Shown here: positions 16,848 through 25,066 of the stretch, one piece after another
Position numbering within the stretch: the stretch's first letter is position 1
Layout of the letters: each line of letters starts with the position of its first letter
NCBI GenBank assembly: GCA_027622275.1
Contig: JAQBZB010000031.1
Span: 1-47,653, forward strand
Origin: Planctomycetota bacterium
GTDB taxonomy: Bacteria > Planctomycetota > Planctomycetia > Pirellulales > Pirellulaceae
Length of the DNA: 47,653 bases
Direction of reading: 5' to 3'
Translations under genes and position numbers: made by a program
Notes under the pieces: generated by a model
Databases searched by the model: none
The model's input: the letters and a program-made list of their open reading frames with translations, nothing else
What the model was told of the DNA's origin: nothing

Positions 16848-16894
16848 TTCAACACGGGGGTCCACTTCAACACGAGGTCCATTTCAACACAGGG
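16843..16894. repeat. Triple 17-18 bp tandem repeat at the gcvPB / lipM junction
   Basis: Three tandem units of TCCAYTTCAACACRRGG (16843-16860, 16861-16877, 16878-16894) cover the end of gcvPB and the start of the LipM-like gene. Because two units are 17 bp, the reading frame shifts from unit to unit. gcvPB reads unit one as PVLKWT and stops with TGA in unit two. The downstream gene can start with GTG or ATG in units two and three. Confidence 0.85.
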
Positions 16895-18327
16895 TTGCGA
16901 GCAGCTTGGACTTCGTTGGGGCGGCTGATCGGAGTCGTATGCGGGGCCTCGTGTAACAGATCCGCCGCTTCGTCCGTGATGCGGAACAACGCTTCGGCAA
17001 AAGCGTCGAGCGTTTCCTTACTCTCCGACTCGGTGGGCTCGATCATCATCGATTCGGAAACCGTGAGCGGGAAATAAACGGTCGGTGCATGGTAGCCAAA
17101 ATCGAGCAGTCGTTTGGCGATGTCCATCGCGCTGATTCCTTTGGTCTTCTTTAGCTCGCTCGCAGTCGCCACGAACTCGTGCATACACCGCTCGCCGTGA
17201 GGAACTGGCAAAAAATGCTTGACGCGACTGAGCAGATAGTTCGCGTTCAATACCGCATTCTCGGAGGCTCGGCGGAGACCATCTGGCCCGTGCGTGCGGA
17301 TGTAGCAGTACGCGCGAACAAGAACCCCGACGTTCCCGAAGAACGCTCGCACGCGACCGATCGACTTGGCTCGCTCGTAGTCGAGTGCGAAACGGCCATC
17401 ACGTTGGCAGACGACAGGTGACGGGAGATAAGGCCCAAGCTTATCGGTGACGCAGATCGGCCCCGCGCCTGGTCCGCCGCCGCCATGTGGTCCGCTGAAG
17501 GTCTTGTGTGGGTTGTAGTGCATCATGTCCGCACCAAAATCGCCGGGGCGAGCGATGCCGAGGATGGCGTTCATGTTGGCGCCGTCGAGATAGATCAGCC
17601 CGCCCTCTTTGTGAACGCGATCGGCGATTTCAGCGACTTGATCGTCAAAGATGCCGAGCGTACTCGGGTTCGTGATCATGAAGACGCCGACTTGCTCATC
17701 CAACTTGGAACGCAAGTCGTCGAGGTCGACCAAGCCACGCGGGTCGCTCTTGATCGTGACCGCGTCGAAGCCTGCCATGCGAGCACTCGCCGGGTTGGTG
17801 CCGTGTGCGCTGTCCGGCACCAGTACTTTCGTACGCTTCTCGCCCAGATCGTCGAAGTAGGCGGCCGCGACCATCAAGGCTGTCAATTCGCCGTGTGCTC
17901 CGGCAGCAGGCTGCAACGACACTGCCGGCAACCCCGAGATCTCGGCGAACATATCTTGCAATTCGTACAACAGCTGCAGCAGACCCTGCACGGTCTCGTC
18001 CGGTTGATACGGGTGGAGATCGGCGATGCCGGGAAGGTTGGCGAGCCGCTCGTTCCGCTTGGGGTTGTGCTTCATGGTACACGAGCCCAGCGGGTAGAAG
18101 TGCGTATCGACCGACATGTTGAGCGTCGAGAGATTCGTGAAGTGACGAACGACGTCCGGCTCGGTCAACTCGGGCAGCGGCGGAGGTGCCGCCGCGCGAC
18201 AATGCTCTGGTAGAAGATCCTCGATTGGCCGCGCGGGCACATCGGGCCGCGGAAACCGAGTCGCACGGCGACCGGGCTTCGATAGTTCAAAGATTGGTTG
18301 CGTCGCGCGCGTGTTTCGCATGGGCAT
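16867..18327 (-). CDS. gcvPB: Glycine dehydrogenase (decarboxylating) subunit 2
   Basis: This is the C-terminal-type subunit of the split P-protein (486 residues). With subunit 1 it decarboxylates glycine and passes the aminomethyl group to lipoyl-GcvH. The pyridoxal-phosphate lysine is K275 in NPHKTFSGPHGGGGPG, with the family glycine-rich loop after it. Other hallmarks are FYPLGSCTMKHNPKRNE and PDSAHGTNPASA. The start is ATG 18327 or ATG 18321, 7 to 13 bases after the gcvPA stop, which indicates translational coupling. Its last codons lie in a 17 bp tandem repeat, so the C-terminus (VLKWTSC) may be a recent change. Confidence 0.95.
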   Translation of the reverse strand: MPMRNTRATQPIFELSKPGRRATRFPRPDVPARPIEDLLPEHCRAAAPPPLPELTEPDVVRHFTNLSTLNMSVDTHFYPLGSCTMKHNPKRNERLANLPGIADLHPYQPDETVQGLLQLLYELQDMFAEISGLPAVSLQPAAGAHGELTALMVAAAYFDDLGEKRTKVLVPDSAHGTNPASARMAGFDAVTIKSDPRGLVDLDDLRSKLDEQVGVFMITNPSTLGIFDDQVAEIADRVHKEGGLIYLDGANMNAILGIARPGDFGADMMHYNPHKTFSGPHGGGGPGAGPICVTDKLGPYLPSPVVCQRDGRFALDYERAKSIGRVRAFFGNVGVLVRAYCYIRTHGPDGLRRASENAVLNANYLLSRVKHFLPVPHGERCMHEFVATASELKKTKGISAMDIAKRLLDFGYHAPTVYFPLTVSESMMIEPTESESKETLDAFAEALFRITDEAADLLHEAPHTTPISRPNEVQAARNPVLKWTSC

Positions 18328-18334
18328 CCGGGCC

Positions 18335-19702
18335 TTATACCGAGACCACTGAGTCGGTGACGGACGCACGAGTCAGGCTGTCCGCCAACTGGTCGATTTC
18401 GTGTTTCGTTCGCTTCTCGGTGACCGTGACGAGGAAGCAGTCGGCGAGATCGGGATACCATTTCGCGAGCGGAATGCCTGCCAGAATTCCCAATTCGTGA
18501 CACTCGGCCAACACTTCAGCCACTTTACCTTTGGTATCGCGGATCACGAACTCCTTGAAGACTGGCTGTGGGAAGGCCAGCTCGAAGCGATCGTCCGCGA
18601 CGATTTGCTCGATCGCGTAGTGTGCTTTTTGAAGGCACAACTCGGATACCTCACGCAGGCCCTGCGGACCCAGGGCCGATAAGTAGATCGCGGCTCGCAG
18701 CGCAAACAACCCTTGATTCGTGCAGATGTTACTGGTGGCTTTTTCGCGACGAATATGCTGCTCCCTTGTTTGCAGCGTCAGCACCCAACAGCGTGTTCCA
18801 CGGCGGTCGACCGTTTGTCCGGCGATTCGTCCCGGCATTCGCCGCACGAACTGTTCGCGACATGCCATGATCCCGAGGTACGGGCCGCCGTATTGCATCG
18901 GCGTGCCGAGCGATTGGCCCTCGGCGACAACCACGTCCGCGCCAGCGTCGCCGGGACGTTTCATCACGCCAAGACTGATCGGATCGCAGGAGACGACCAG
19001 CAGCGCCCCGCGGTCGTGAGCGATCCGCGCGACTCGCTCGGCTTCTTCGACACAGCCGAAGAAGTTCGGTTGCTGCAATAAAACGCAGGCCGTGTTGTCA
19101 TCGACTGCGTTCGCCAATTCTTCGACCGAGACGACTCCGTCGGGCGACCCGACGGTGACCAATTCGGCATTGAGATGGGTGAAGTAAGTCTCGATGATCT
19201 GGCGATACTCCGGGTGGACACTCGCTGTCGTCACAACCCTGGAACGCTTTGTCACACTCATGCACAACAGCGCGGCTTCAACCGCCGCGCTGCCGCCGTC
19301 GTACAGGCTGGCGTTCGAGACGTCCATGCCGGTCAACTGGCAGATCAGCGTTTGGTACTCGAACGTAACTTGCAGGTTGCCCTGGCTGACTTCCGGTTGA
19401 TACGGCGTGTAGGACGTATAGAACTCGCCGCGGGAAGCGATCGCATCAACCACCGCGGGCACGAAGTGGTCATAGCTGCCGCCGCCCAGGAAACAGATCT
19501 TCTGCCCCGCATGTTCGTTCTTGGCGGCCAATGTCTGAATATGCTGCGTCAGTTCCAATTCGCCCATCGCGGCTGGGATATCGAGAGGCCGCTTTAATCG
19601 TAGCGAGCTTGGAATCGGGGCAAACAGCTCTTCGATCGATGCCGCTCCGATGGCGTCGAGCATCGCCTGCTGATCTTCGGGGGTGTTGAATGTGTAAGGC
19701 AT
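18335..19702 (-). CDS. gcvPA: Glycine dehydrogenase (decarboxylating) subunit 1
   Basis: This is the N-terminal-type subunit of the split glycine decarboxylase (455 residues). Family signatures are MPYTFNTPEDQQAMLDAIG, FLGGGSYDHFVPAVVD, FYTSYTPYQPEVSQG and the R-x-A-GQTVD stretch, followed by REQHIRREKATSNICTNQ. It is cytoplasmic and is the third gene of gcvT-gcvH-gcvPA-gcvPB. A split P-protein is common in Gram-positive bacteria, thermophiles and planctomycetes, while proteobacteria usually have a fused GcvP. Confidence 0.95.
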   Translation of the reverse strand: MPYTFNTPEDQQAMLDAIGAASIEELFAPIPSSLRLKRPLDIPAAMGELELTQHIQTLAAKNEHAGQKICFLGGGSYDHFVPAVVDAIASRGEFYTSYTPYQPEVSQGNLQVTFEYQTLICQLTGMDVSNASLYDGGSAAVEAALLCMSVTKRSRVVTTASVHPEYRQIIETYFTHLNAELVTVGSPDGVVSVEELANAVDDNTACVLLQQPNFFGCVEEAERVARIAHDRGALLVVSCDPISLGVMKRPGDAGADVVVAEGQSLGTPMQYGGPYLGIMACREQFVRRMPGRIAGQTVDRRGTRCWVLTLQTREQHIRREKATSNICTNQGLFALRAAIYLSALGPQGLREVSELCLQKAHYAIEQIVADDRFELAFPQPVFKEFVIRDTKGKVAEVLAECHELGILAGIPLAKWYPDLADCFLVTVTEKRTKHEIDQLADSLTRASVTDSVVSV

Positions 19703-19748
19703 TGGGAGGGGCAGAGGTCAGGGGTCAGAGGTCGGGGGTCAGGGTTCC

Positions 19749-20144
19749 TTAGCCTTCCTCGGCACACTGTTTTTGATAGGCGGCGTAGTCGAGTAGTTTG
19801 GCCAGCGAACTCTCGTTCGTGAGCTTCACCTTGATGATCCAGCCGGCGTTGTAGGGATCGGCGTTCAGGGTTTCGAGGGAATCAGGTAGGCTTGTATTCA
19901 CGGCGATGATCTCGCCCGTAACCGGGCTGTACAGCGGGCTCACCGCCTTCACCGATTCGACCTCGCCAAACTCGCGGCCCGCCTCGACCGCGGTGCCGAC
20001 CGACGGAAGCTCCATGTAGACGAGATCGGTCAGTTGCTCGACGGCGAATGCCGAAATGCCAACCGTTGCCACCTTGGCACCATCTTCGTCTACGACCTTC
20101 GCCCATTCGTGCGTCTCGGCAAATAGCAGTTCGTCGGGGTTCAC
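19749..20144 (-). CDS. gcvH: Glycine cleavage system H protein
   Basis: The 131-residue lipoyl carrier of the glycine cleavage system. The lipoylated lysine is K66 in GEVESVKAVSPLYSP, and the start LLFAETHEWAKV is typical. It shuttles the aminomethyl group between GcvP and GcvT. It lies between gcvT and gcvPA on the same strand, and the operon also carries a LipM-like octanoyltransferase that could modify K66. The 46-base gap after it contains short GGGTCAG repeats of no obvious function. Confidence 0.97.
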   Translation of the reverse strand: MNPDELLFAETHEWAKVVDEDGAKVATVGISAFAVEQLTDLVYMELPSVGTAVEAGREFGEVESVKAVSPLYSPVTGEIIAVNTSLPDSLETLNADPYNAGWIIKVKLTNESSLAKLLDYAAYQKQCAEEG

Positions 20145-20194
20145 CGTGGATTCCTTTCGGCATTATGAGTTCAAGGCAACCGCCCACCAAGGCG

Positions 20195-21313
20195 TCAAAT
20201 ACGGAGTCGTTTGTAGAACGGCAACGGCACCACGCGTGCGGCCTCGGCGCGACCGCGAATGTCGACCGCCAGTTCGACACCTACGTCGGCGGCGTTCGGT
20301 TGAACATAAGCCATCGCAATCGGCCGCTCAAGCGTTGGCGAGAACGTACCGCTCGTAATCTCCCCGACCGCGTGGCCATTGGCCAGCACGGGATAATGCT
20401 CGCGCGGAACCCGCTTGCTGCTCAATTCCAATCCGACGCGCTGGACGCGGTTCGGCCTCTCCTGCAACTCTCGCAATGCCGCCGAGCCGATGAAGTCTCG
20501 ATCCGTCAGATGAACCGCGAACCCAAGCCCAGCTTGAAACGGGTCGATCGCTTCCGACAGTTCATGTCCGTACAGCGGCATCGCTGCTTCCAACCGCAAG
20601 GTGTCTCGCGCGCCAAGTCCGGCTGGCCGAACACCAAACGCTTCGCCTTCCGCGAACAGCCTTTCCACGACGGCGGCTGCTGACTCAGCAGCGACGATCA
20701 GTTCGCAACCATCTTCGCCGGTATAGCCGGTGCGGCTCACGATTCCCGCGTGGCCCGCAATTTGCGAGGCTTGACCCGTGTAGTATTGCATGTCGCCCAG
20801 TCGCACATCCACCAGCGGCTGAAGTGCGTTCAGCGCTTGTGGTCCTTGAACCGCGATCATGGCCGTTGCGACGGTCTGATCTCGGAACGTCACGCCGTCC
20901 GCGTCGGTCAGATGTCGTTCGATCCAGGCGACGATCTTCGCACGATTGCTGGCATTGACGACCAGCAGATGAAACGGTTTGTTGCGGACGTCGGCCTGAT
21001 GATAAACGAGCACATCGTCCAGGATGCCGCCCGCTTCATTAGTGACAAGCGAGTAGCGAATCAGTCCCCGGCCCAGCCCCACAACCCGTCGCGTCAGCAA
21101 GCGATCAAGGAACTTGGCCGCGCCCTCGCCATCGAAACGCAAACGCCCCATGTGCGAGATATCAAAGACGCCGACGGCACTGCGAGTCGCTTTGTGTTCC
21201 TCGACGATCGACGAATACTGAACCGGCATTGACCAGCCGGCGAAGTCCACCATTCGCGCGTTGCGAGCGACGTGCCAATCGTAAAGTGGCGTACGTGCGA
21301 GAGCGACATCCAT
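20195..21313 (-). CDS. gcvT: Aminomethyltransferase (glycine cleavage T protein)
   Basis: The T protein (372 residues) moves the methylene group from lipoyl-GcvH to tetrahydrofolate and releases ammonia. Recognisable blocks are LYDWHVARNARMVDFAGWSMPVQY, GVFDISHMGRLRF, a folate-binding region with VVNASNRAKI, and GYTGEDGCELI, followed by LGARDTLRLEAAMPLYGHEL. It is the first gene of the operon. I looked at the 160 bases upstream and saw no glycine riboswitch pattern, so the mode of control is unknown. Confidence 0.95.
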   Translation of the reverse strand: MDVALARTPLYDWHVARNARMVDFAGWSMPVQYSSIVEEHKATRSAVGVFDISHMGRLRFDGEGAAKFLDRLLTRRVVGLGRGLIRYSLVTNEAGGILDDVLVYHQADVRNKPFHLLVVNASNRAKIVAWIERHLTDADGVTFRDQTVATAMIAVQGPQALNALQPLVDVRLGDMQYYTGQASQIAGHAGIVSRTGYTGEDGCELIVAAESAAAVVERLFAEGEAFGVRPAGLGARDTLRLEAAMPLYGHELSEAIDPFQAGLGFAVHLTDRDFIGSAALRELQERPNRVQRVGLELSSKRVPREHYPVLANGHAVGEITSGTFSPTLERPIAMAYVQPNAADVGVELAVDIRGRAEAARVVPLPFYKRLRI

Positions 21314-21474
21314 GTAGCGATCCGTGAGCGGTGGGCCGGCAGCGGTTGGGCGGCGATGAACTCACGAATTGTAACGCAACACAGATCGGCTGCCAGCGGG
21401 GCGGCTGAGCGGCCTTTCTGGGAAAGCTTTCAAACGTGCGCCCTGCGTTGCGGGGCCGACTCGTCTGGCAGATC

Positions 21475-23814
21475 TTAGGCGTCCCGGGGGCGGCGCCGCT
21501 TTCCCTTGGCAGGCGCTTTCTTGCTCGATGCCTTCCGCCCCGTCACCTTCTTCTCGAATTCACGCCGCTTGCCACCCGACTTTTTCGCCGCTTGATGTTC
21601 TCGGTGCGGGTGTGGCAGTTGCTGGCCCACCTTTTTCGGTGGCGTGTGTTTCGTGGATGTCACGATGCGAAAATCCAGCGAGCGTCGATCGACGTCCACG
21701 TGAGCGATCTCGACTCGGATCAAATCACCCAGGCGGAACGAATTGCCGGCGCGGCGGCCAACCAGACTGTGCGTGTCGGGATCGAATTGGTAGTTGTCGT
21801 CGTGCAGCGACGAGATGTGGATCAAACCATCTGCCGGCAATTCACGACCGGTGGCGAATAAGCCAAAGCGTTCCACGCCGGTAATCACGGCATCCATCTG
21901 CTCGCCAACGCGCGAACTGAGGTACGTCAGCAGTTTTACTTTGATCAGCTCACGTTCTGCCGCAGCCGCGCGTTGCTCGCGTTCCGAGCAATGTTCGCCG
22001 AGCAAGGCTTGCTGATCGAAATCGTTCCACGGTGTCTTGCCGCGCACGATGGCCTCGATCATCCGGTGGATCGTCAGGTCCGGATAGCGGCGAATCGGCG
22101 ACGTGAAGTGACAGTAGTTGCGGCTGTTCAGTGCGTAGTGTCCTTCCGCCTCCGGGCTGTAGACCGCCTTCTTCATCGCTCGCAGCACCGCATAGTGAAC
22201 GGCGTGCTCTTCCGGTTGCCCAACGACTTGTTCGACGATCCGCTTGATTTCGAAGCGGCTTTCCAAGCTCTCGCATTCGATCCCCAGCTCACGCATGAAC
22301 TGAGCCAGATTCTTCAGCTTCAAGGGATCGGGATTCGCGTGTGTGCGTCGCAGGAAGTGCAGTTCTTTATCCGACAACAGTGTCGCCACTGCTTCGTTCG
22401 CGGCGAGCATGAACTCTTCGATGATCTGATGGCTTTCGGTGTTTTTCGAAAGATGCGCGCCGCTCACCTTGCCAGCGTCGTCCAAATCGATCTTGATCTC
22501 GGGCAAGGTCAGCTCGATGGACCCAGCGTCGAGCCGGCGCCGGCGCATGATCATCGCCAATTCGTGCATCCGGCCCACGAGATCGAACACCTTCGGCTCC
22601 AACTTCGTTCGCCAGGGCTCACGATCCGCCAGATATTCGTCGATCTCTTCGTAATTGAATCGATGGGCGCTCTTGATCACGCCGCAAAATACCTCGGTGG
22701 CCACCGGGGCCCCGCCAGGAGTGAACTCGATGATCGCCGTCTTGGTATAACGCACGCGATGCGGTTGGAGACTGGCCAGGTTGTTTGAGATCACTTCCGG
22801 AATCATCGGGATGACGCGATCCGGCAAGTAGACGCTGGTGCCGCGGTCGCGTGCTTCTCGATCCAGCGGCGAACCTAGCGGCACGAAGTGCGAGACGTCG
22901 GCGATATGCACGCCGAGTCGCCAATGTCCGTTGTCGAGTTTCTCGAGCGAGATGGCATCGTCAAAGTCCCGGGCGTCGAACGGATCGATCGTGACCACGG
23001 TTTCGTGAGTGAAGTCACGACGGTCATCGCCGATCGATTCGTCGAATTTTTCTGCTTGAAGCCGCGCCGCTTCGAGGACATCCTCTGGAAAATCGTCCGG
23101 CAAGTTGTACTCGCGGATGATTGACAGCGTGTCGACTCCGGGTGTGCCGCGAGCCCCGAGTACCTCGACGATGACGGCTTCGCCGTCGCGGGTATGCGAC
23201 GGGAAGTGAACCATCTCAATGACGACTTTGTCACCGCTGCGCGCGTTCTTCGCGCCGGCGTCGCCGACAAACGTCGGCCGCGCGAAGACTTTGCCGTCCA
23301 CCTGCACAAAGCCCATCCCGCTCCGCTCGAAGTAAACGCCGACAAACTGATTCTTATCGCGTTCCAGAATCTCGACGATCTCGCCCCGCACGCGCTCTCC
23401 AACCCCGCCGCGATTCTTCAACCGCACAGCAACCAGGTCGCCGCTGGACGCATCGAGCGTCTTGGTCTCGGAGATGTGAATGTCCTCGCCGATCCGTTTG
23501 GCAACGTCCGGATCTTGGGGGCGGACGAAGCCGAAACCGGCTGCTGCCTTGCGAAAGGTTCCCGTGACAAAACTAGTCGGTGTGGTGGTGCTGGCCTTCG
23601 CCCCCGGCAACGCCACCAAATGGCTAGCCCCATACGCCAGCAGTCCCTTCTTCGCCAGCCGCTTCACCGCTTTGCGAACTTCGGAGGCGCGCTCCTTCGG
23701 CAGCCCCAACTTCTTGGCAATGACTCGTGGCTTGACTGGTTGGTAGTTCGGTCGCGACACAAACTCCAACACCGCATCTGCTAGATCAGCAGGATCGATT
23801 TGTTGTTCTTCCAT
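21475..23814 (-). CDS. rnr: Ribonuclease R
   Basis: A 779-residue 3'-5' exoribonuclease of the RNase II/R family. The order of domains is a winged-helix N-terminus (10-70), two cold-shock-like OB folds (80-240), the RNB catalytic domain with DPFDARDFDDA (278-287, metal-binding aspartates) and the later SPIRRYPDLTIHRMI block, then an S1 domain (about 650-730). A lysine/arginine-rich tail of about 45 residues follows, typical of RNase R rather than RNase II. It degrades structured RNA in the cytoplasm. It stands alone, with 161 bases between its stop and gcvT. Confidence 0.95.
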   Translation of the reverse strand: MEEQQIDPADLADAVLEFVSRPNYQPVKPRVIAKKLGLPKERASEVRKAVKRLAKKGLLAYGASHLVALPGAKASTTTPTSFVTGTFRKAAAGFGFVRPQDPDVAKRIGEDIHISETKTLDASSGDLVAVRLKNRGGVGERVRGEIVEILERDKNQFVGVYFERSGMGFVQVDGKVFARPTFVGDAGAKNARSGDKVVIEMVHFPSHTRDGEAVIVEVLGARGTPGVDTLSIIREYNLPDDFPEDVLEAARLQAEKFDESIGDDRRDFTHETVVTIDPFDARDFDDAISLEKLDNGHWRLGVHIADVSHFVPLGSPLDREARDRGTSVYLPDRVIPMIPEVISNNLASLQPHRVRYTKTAIIEFTPGGAPVATEVFCGVIKSAHRFNYEEIDEYLADREPWRTKLEPKVFDLVGRMHELAMIMRRRRLDAGSIELTLPEIKIDLDDAGKVSGAHLSKNTESHQIIEEFMLAANEAVATLLSDKELHFLRRTHANPDPLKLKNLAQFMRELGIECESLESRFEIKRIVEQVVGQPEEHAVHYAVLRAMKKAVYSPEAEGHYALNSRNYCHFTSPIRRYPDLTIHRMIEAIVRGKTPWNDFDQQALLGEHCSEREQRAAAAERELIKVKLLTYLSSRVGEQMDAVITGVERFGLFATGRELPADGLIHISSLHDDNYQFDPDTHSLVGRRAGNSFRLGDLIRVEIAHVDVDRRSLDFRIVTSTKHTPPKKVGQQLPHPHREHQAAKKSGGKRREFEKKVTGRKASSKKAPAKGKRRRPRDA

Positions 23815-24345
23815 CGGTTCTACTGTAGTCAGTGTTTGTAGGCAGAGCTATGGGGAGGTGGCGTTGCCGACCGGCTTGATAATTTGCGCGGGCGCAAAGC
23901 GGGAACGACATGTCCCTGACCGTAAACAGGCGTTACCGTCTGGTATCTGGCTTCGAATTCCAGCAAGAAATGAAAAACGGCAAATGACCTGCGGCATCTG
24001 CCCTGCCCCGCTTGCATACCGCGCTGCCCAGGTCATTCACCGTTCCTGCCCCCGTTAGAGACACCAACTTCATCGCCCAACAACGTGTCCCTGTAATACT
24101 TATTGAAAAACGGAGACAAAACCGGGTCGGAATTCCGGCGACTATTGGGGAAAAGTTAGAAATAAATCGAAATGTTCGAAAACCGTTGGGTTTTTGCACC
24201 TTGACCTGAGATCTTTTTTGACAGCCGTCATGCGGAAAATGAGCGGCGGCAGCACTGCATGGCCGCGTGAATTTCGAAAGCTGGAAGCGAACATGAACCT
24301 TCACGGGCGAGTGGCCGTAGCGTCTCCGTCGCTCCGATCGCACAT
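23815..24345. other. Intergenic region without recognisable gene
   Basis: About 530 bases between the divergent rnr and small secreted protein genes. It is more AT-rich than its surroundings around 24080-24230. I see no convincing coding frame, RNA gene or long inverted repeat. Promoters for rnr (minus strand) are expected here but not evident. Confidence 0.4.
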
Positions 24346-24374
24346 TTGACGGTTTGGAGTCGCTCGCTTATGCT
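24346..24374 (+). promoter_or_regulatory. Sigma-70-type promoter candidate
   Basis: TTGACG at 24346-24351 and TATGCT at 24369-24374 are separated by exactly 17 bases. The pair lies 50 bases before the start of the small secreted protein gene. The match to a housekeeping consensus is good, but planctomycete promoters are poorly characterised. Confidence 0.45.
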
Positions 24375-24425
24375 GGCGTTGGTACGACTCGTCTTCGGCT
24401 TCGTTCCCAGGCGGGCTCTGACAAC

Positions 24426-24860
24426 ATGTTCCTGCGAATTGCAATCTCAATGACCGCTTTCAACCCTCGCGCGATAGGCCGTCTCGGACTTGCGGTGGCG
24501 GCATTGTTGTTCTTCAGCGTGGCCGCGACGAAAGAAACACAAGCCTCTTGCGGTGACTATCTTGTCATCGGTGGCATCAACCACACGATGAATCAAGCTG
24601 GCGAGGAGATGAGTACGAGTGCGGATGCGTCTCGGACGCCCGTTCGCTCCCCCTGCCACGGCCCGCAGTGCCGTCCATCACCGGCCATGCCGATTCCGCC
24701 CCTGCCCGTCCAAAGTGGGCCGAGTCAGCAGGAGCGAGCCCACCTTCAACGACTGAGCGATCTCAATCTCCCATCGCCGTTTTGGTATCGTGTCGTGGAA
24801 ACATCGGCGCGATCGACTCCTGGCTTTCCCTTCCGACTAGAGCGACCTCCACACGCCTAG
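24426..24860 (+). CDS. Small secreted protein with CGDYL and CxGPxC motifs
   Basis: The 144-residue product starts with a signal peptide (hydrophobic run LGLAVAALLFFSVAAT, likely cleavage near QAS-CGDYL). The mature part begins SCGDYLVIGG and carries CHGPQC at about residues 77-82, then a proline-rich stretch and a helical segment ending in FPFRLERPP. I recall similar CGDYL/CxGPxC secreted proteins in planctomycetes, all of unknown function. The two-cysteine motif might bind metal or haem or form a disulfide, which is inference. The start could also be the ATG nine residues in. A promoter-like sequence lies 50 bases upstream. It precedes a pentahaem cytochrome gene. Confidence 0.55.
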   Translation: MFLRIAISMTAFNPRAIGRLGLAVAALLFFSVAATKETQASCGDYLVIGGINHTMNQAGEEMSTSADASRTPVRSPCHGPQCRPSPAMPIPPLPVQSGPSQQERAHLQRLSDLNLPSPFWYRVVETSARSTPGFPFRLERPPHA

Positions 24861-25066
24861 GCTTGGACATTCTCGTCCAACTCGCGCACGAACATACGCT
24901 GCGTTCAATTCGCATGACGTGCGCGGCCACTTGATCGCACTTGCGTTGTCAGACTACCTGCCGCAGGCGCGAACAGTTGCATGGACTTGAACGCACCGAT
25001 CTAGCTATCGATCGAGCGTTGTCCGTGCGTGGATACTAGGCAACTTTTCACCGTGGAGTTCGTTAC

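Noticed and set aside
19703-19748. GGGTCAG short repeats as a regulatory or CRISPR-like array
   Set aside because: Only a few degenerate 7-9 base units are present between gcvPA and gcvH, with no spacers or structure.
21314-21474. Glycine riboswitch upstream of gcvT
   Set aside because: I looked for the paired glycine aptamer pattern on the minus strand and saw nothing convincing in this short gap.
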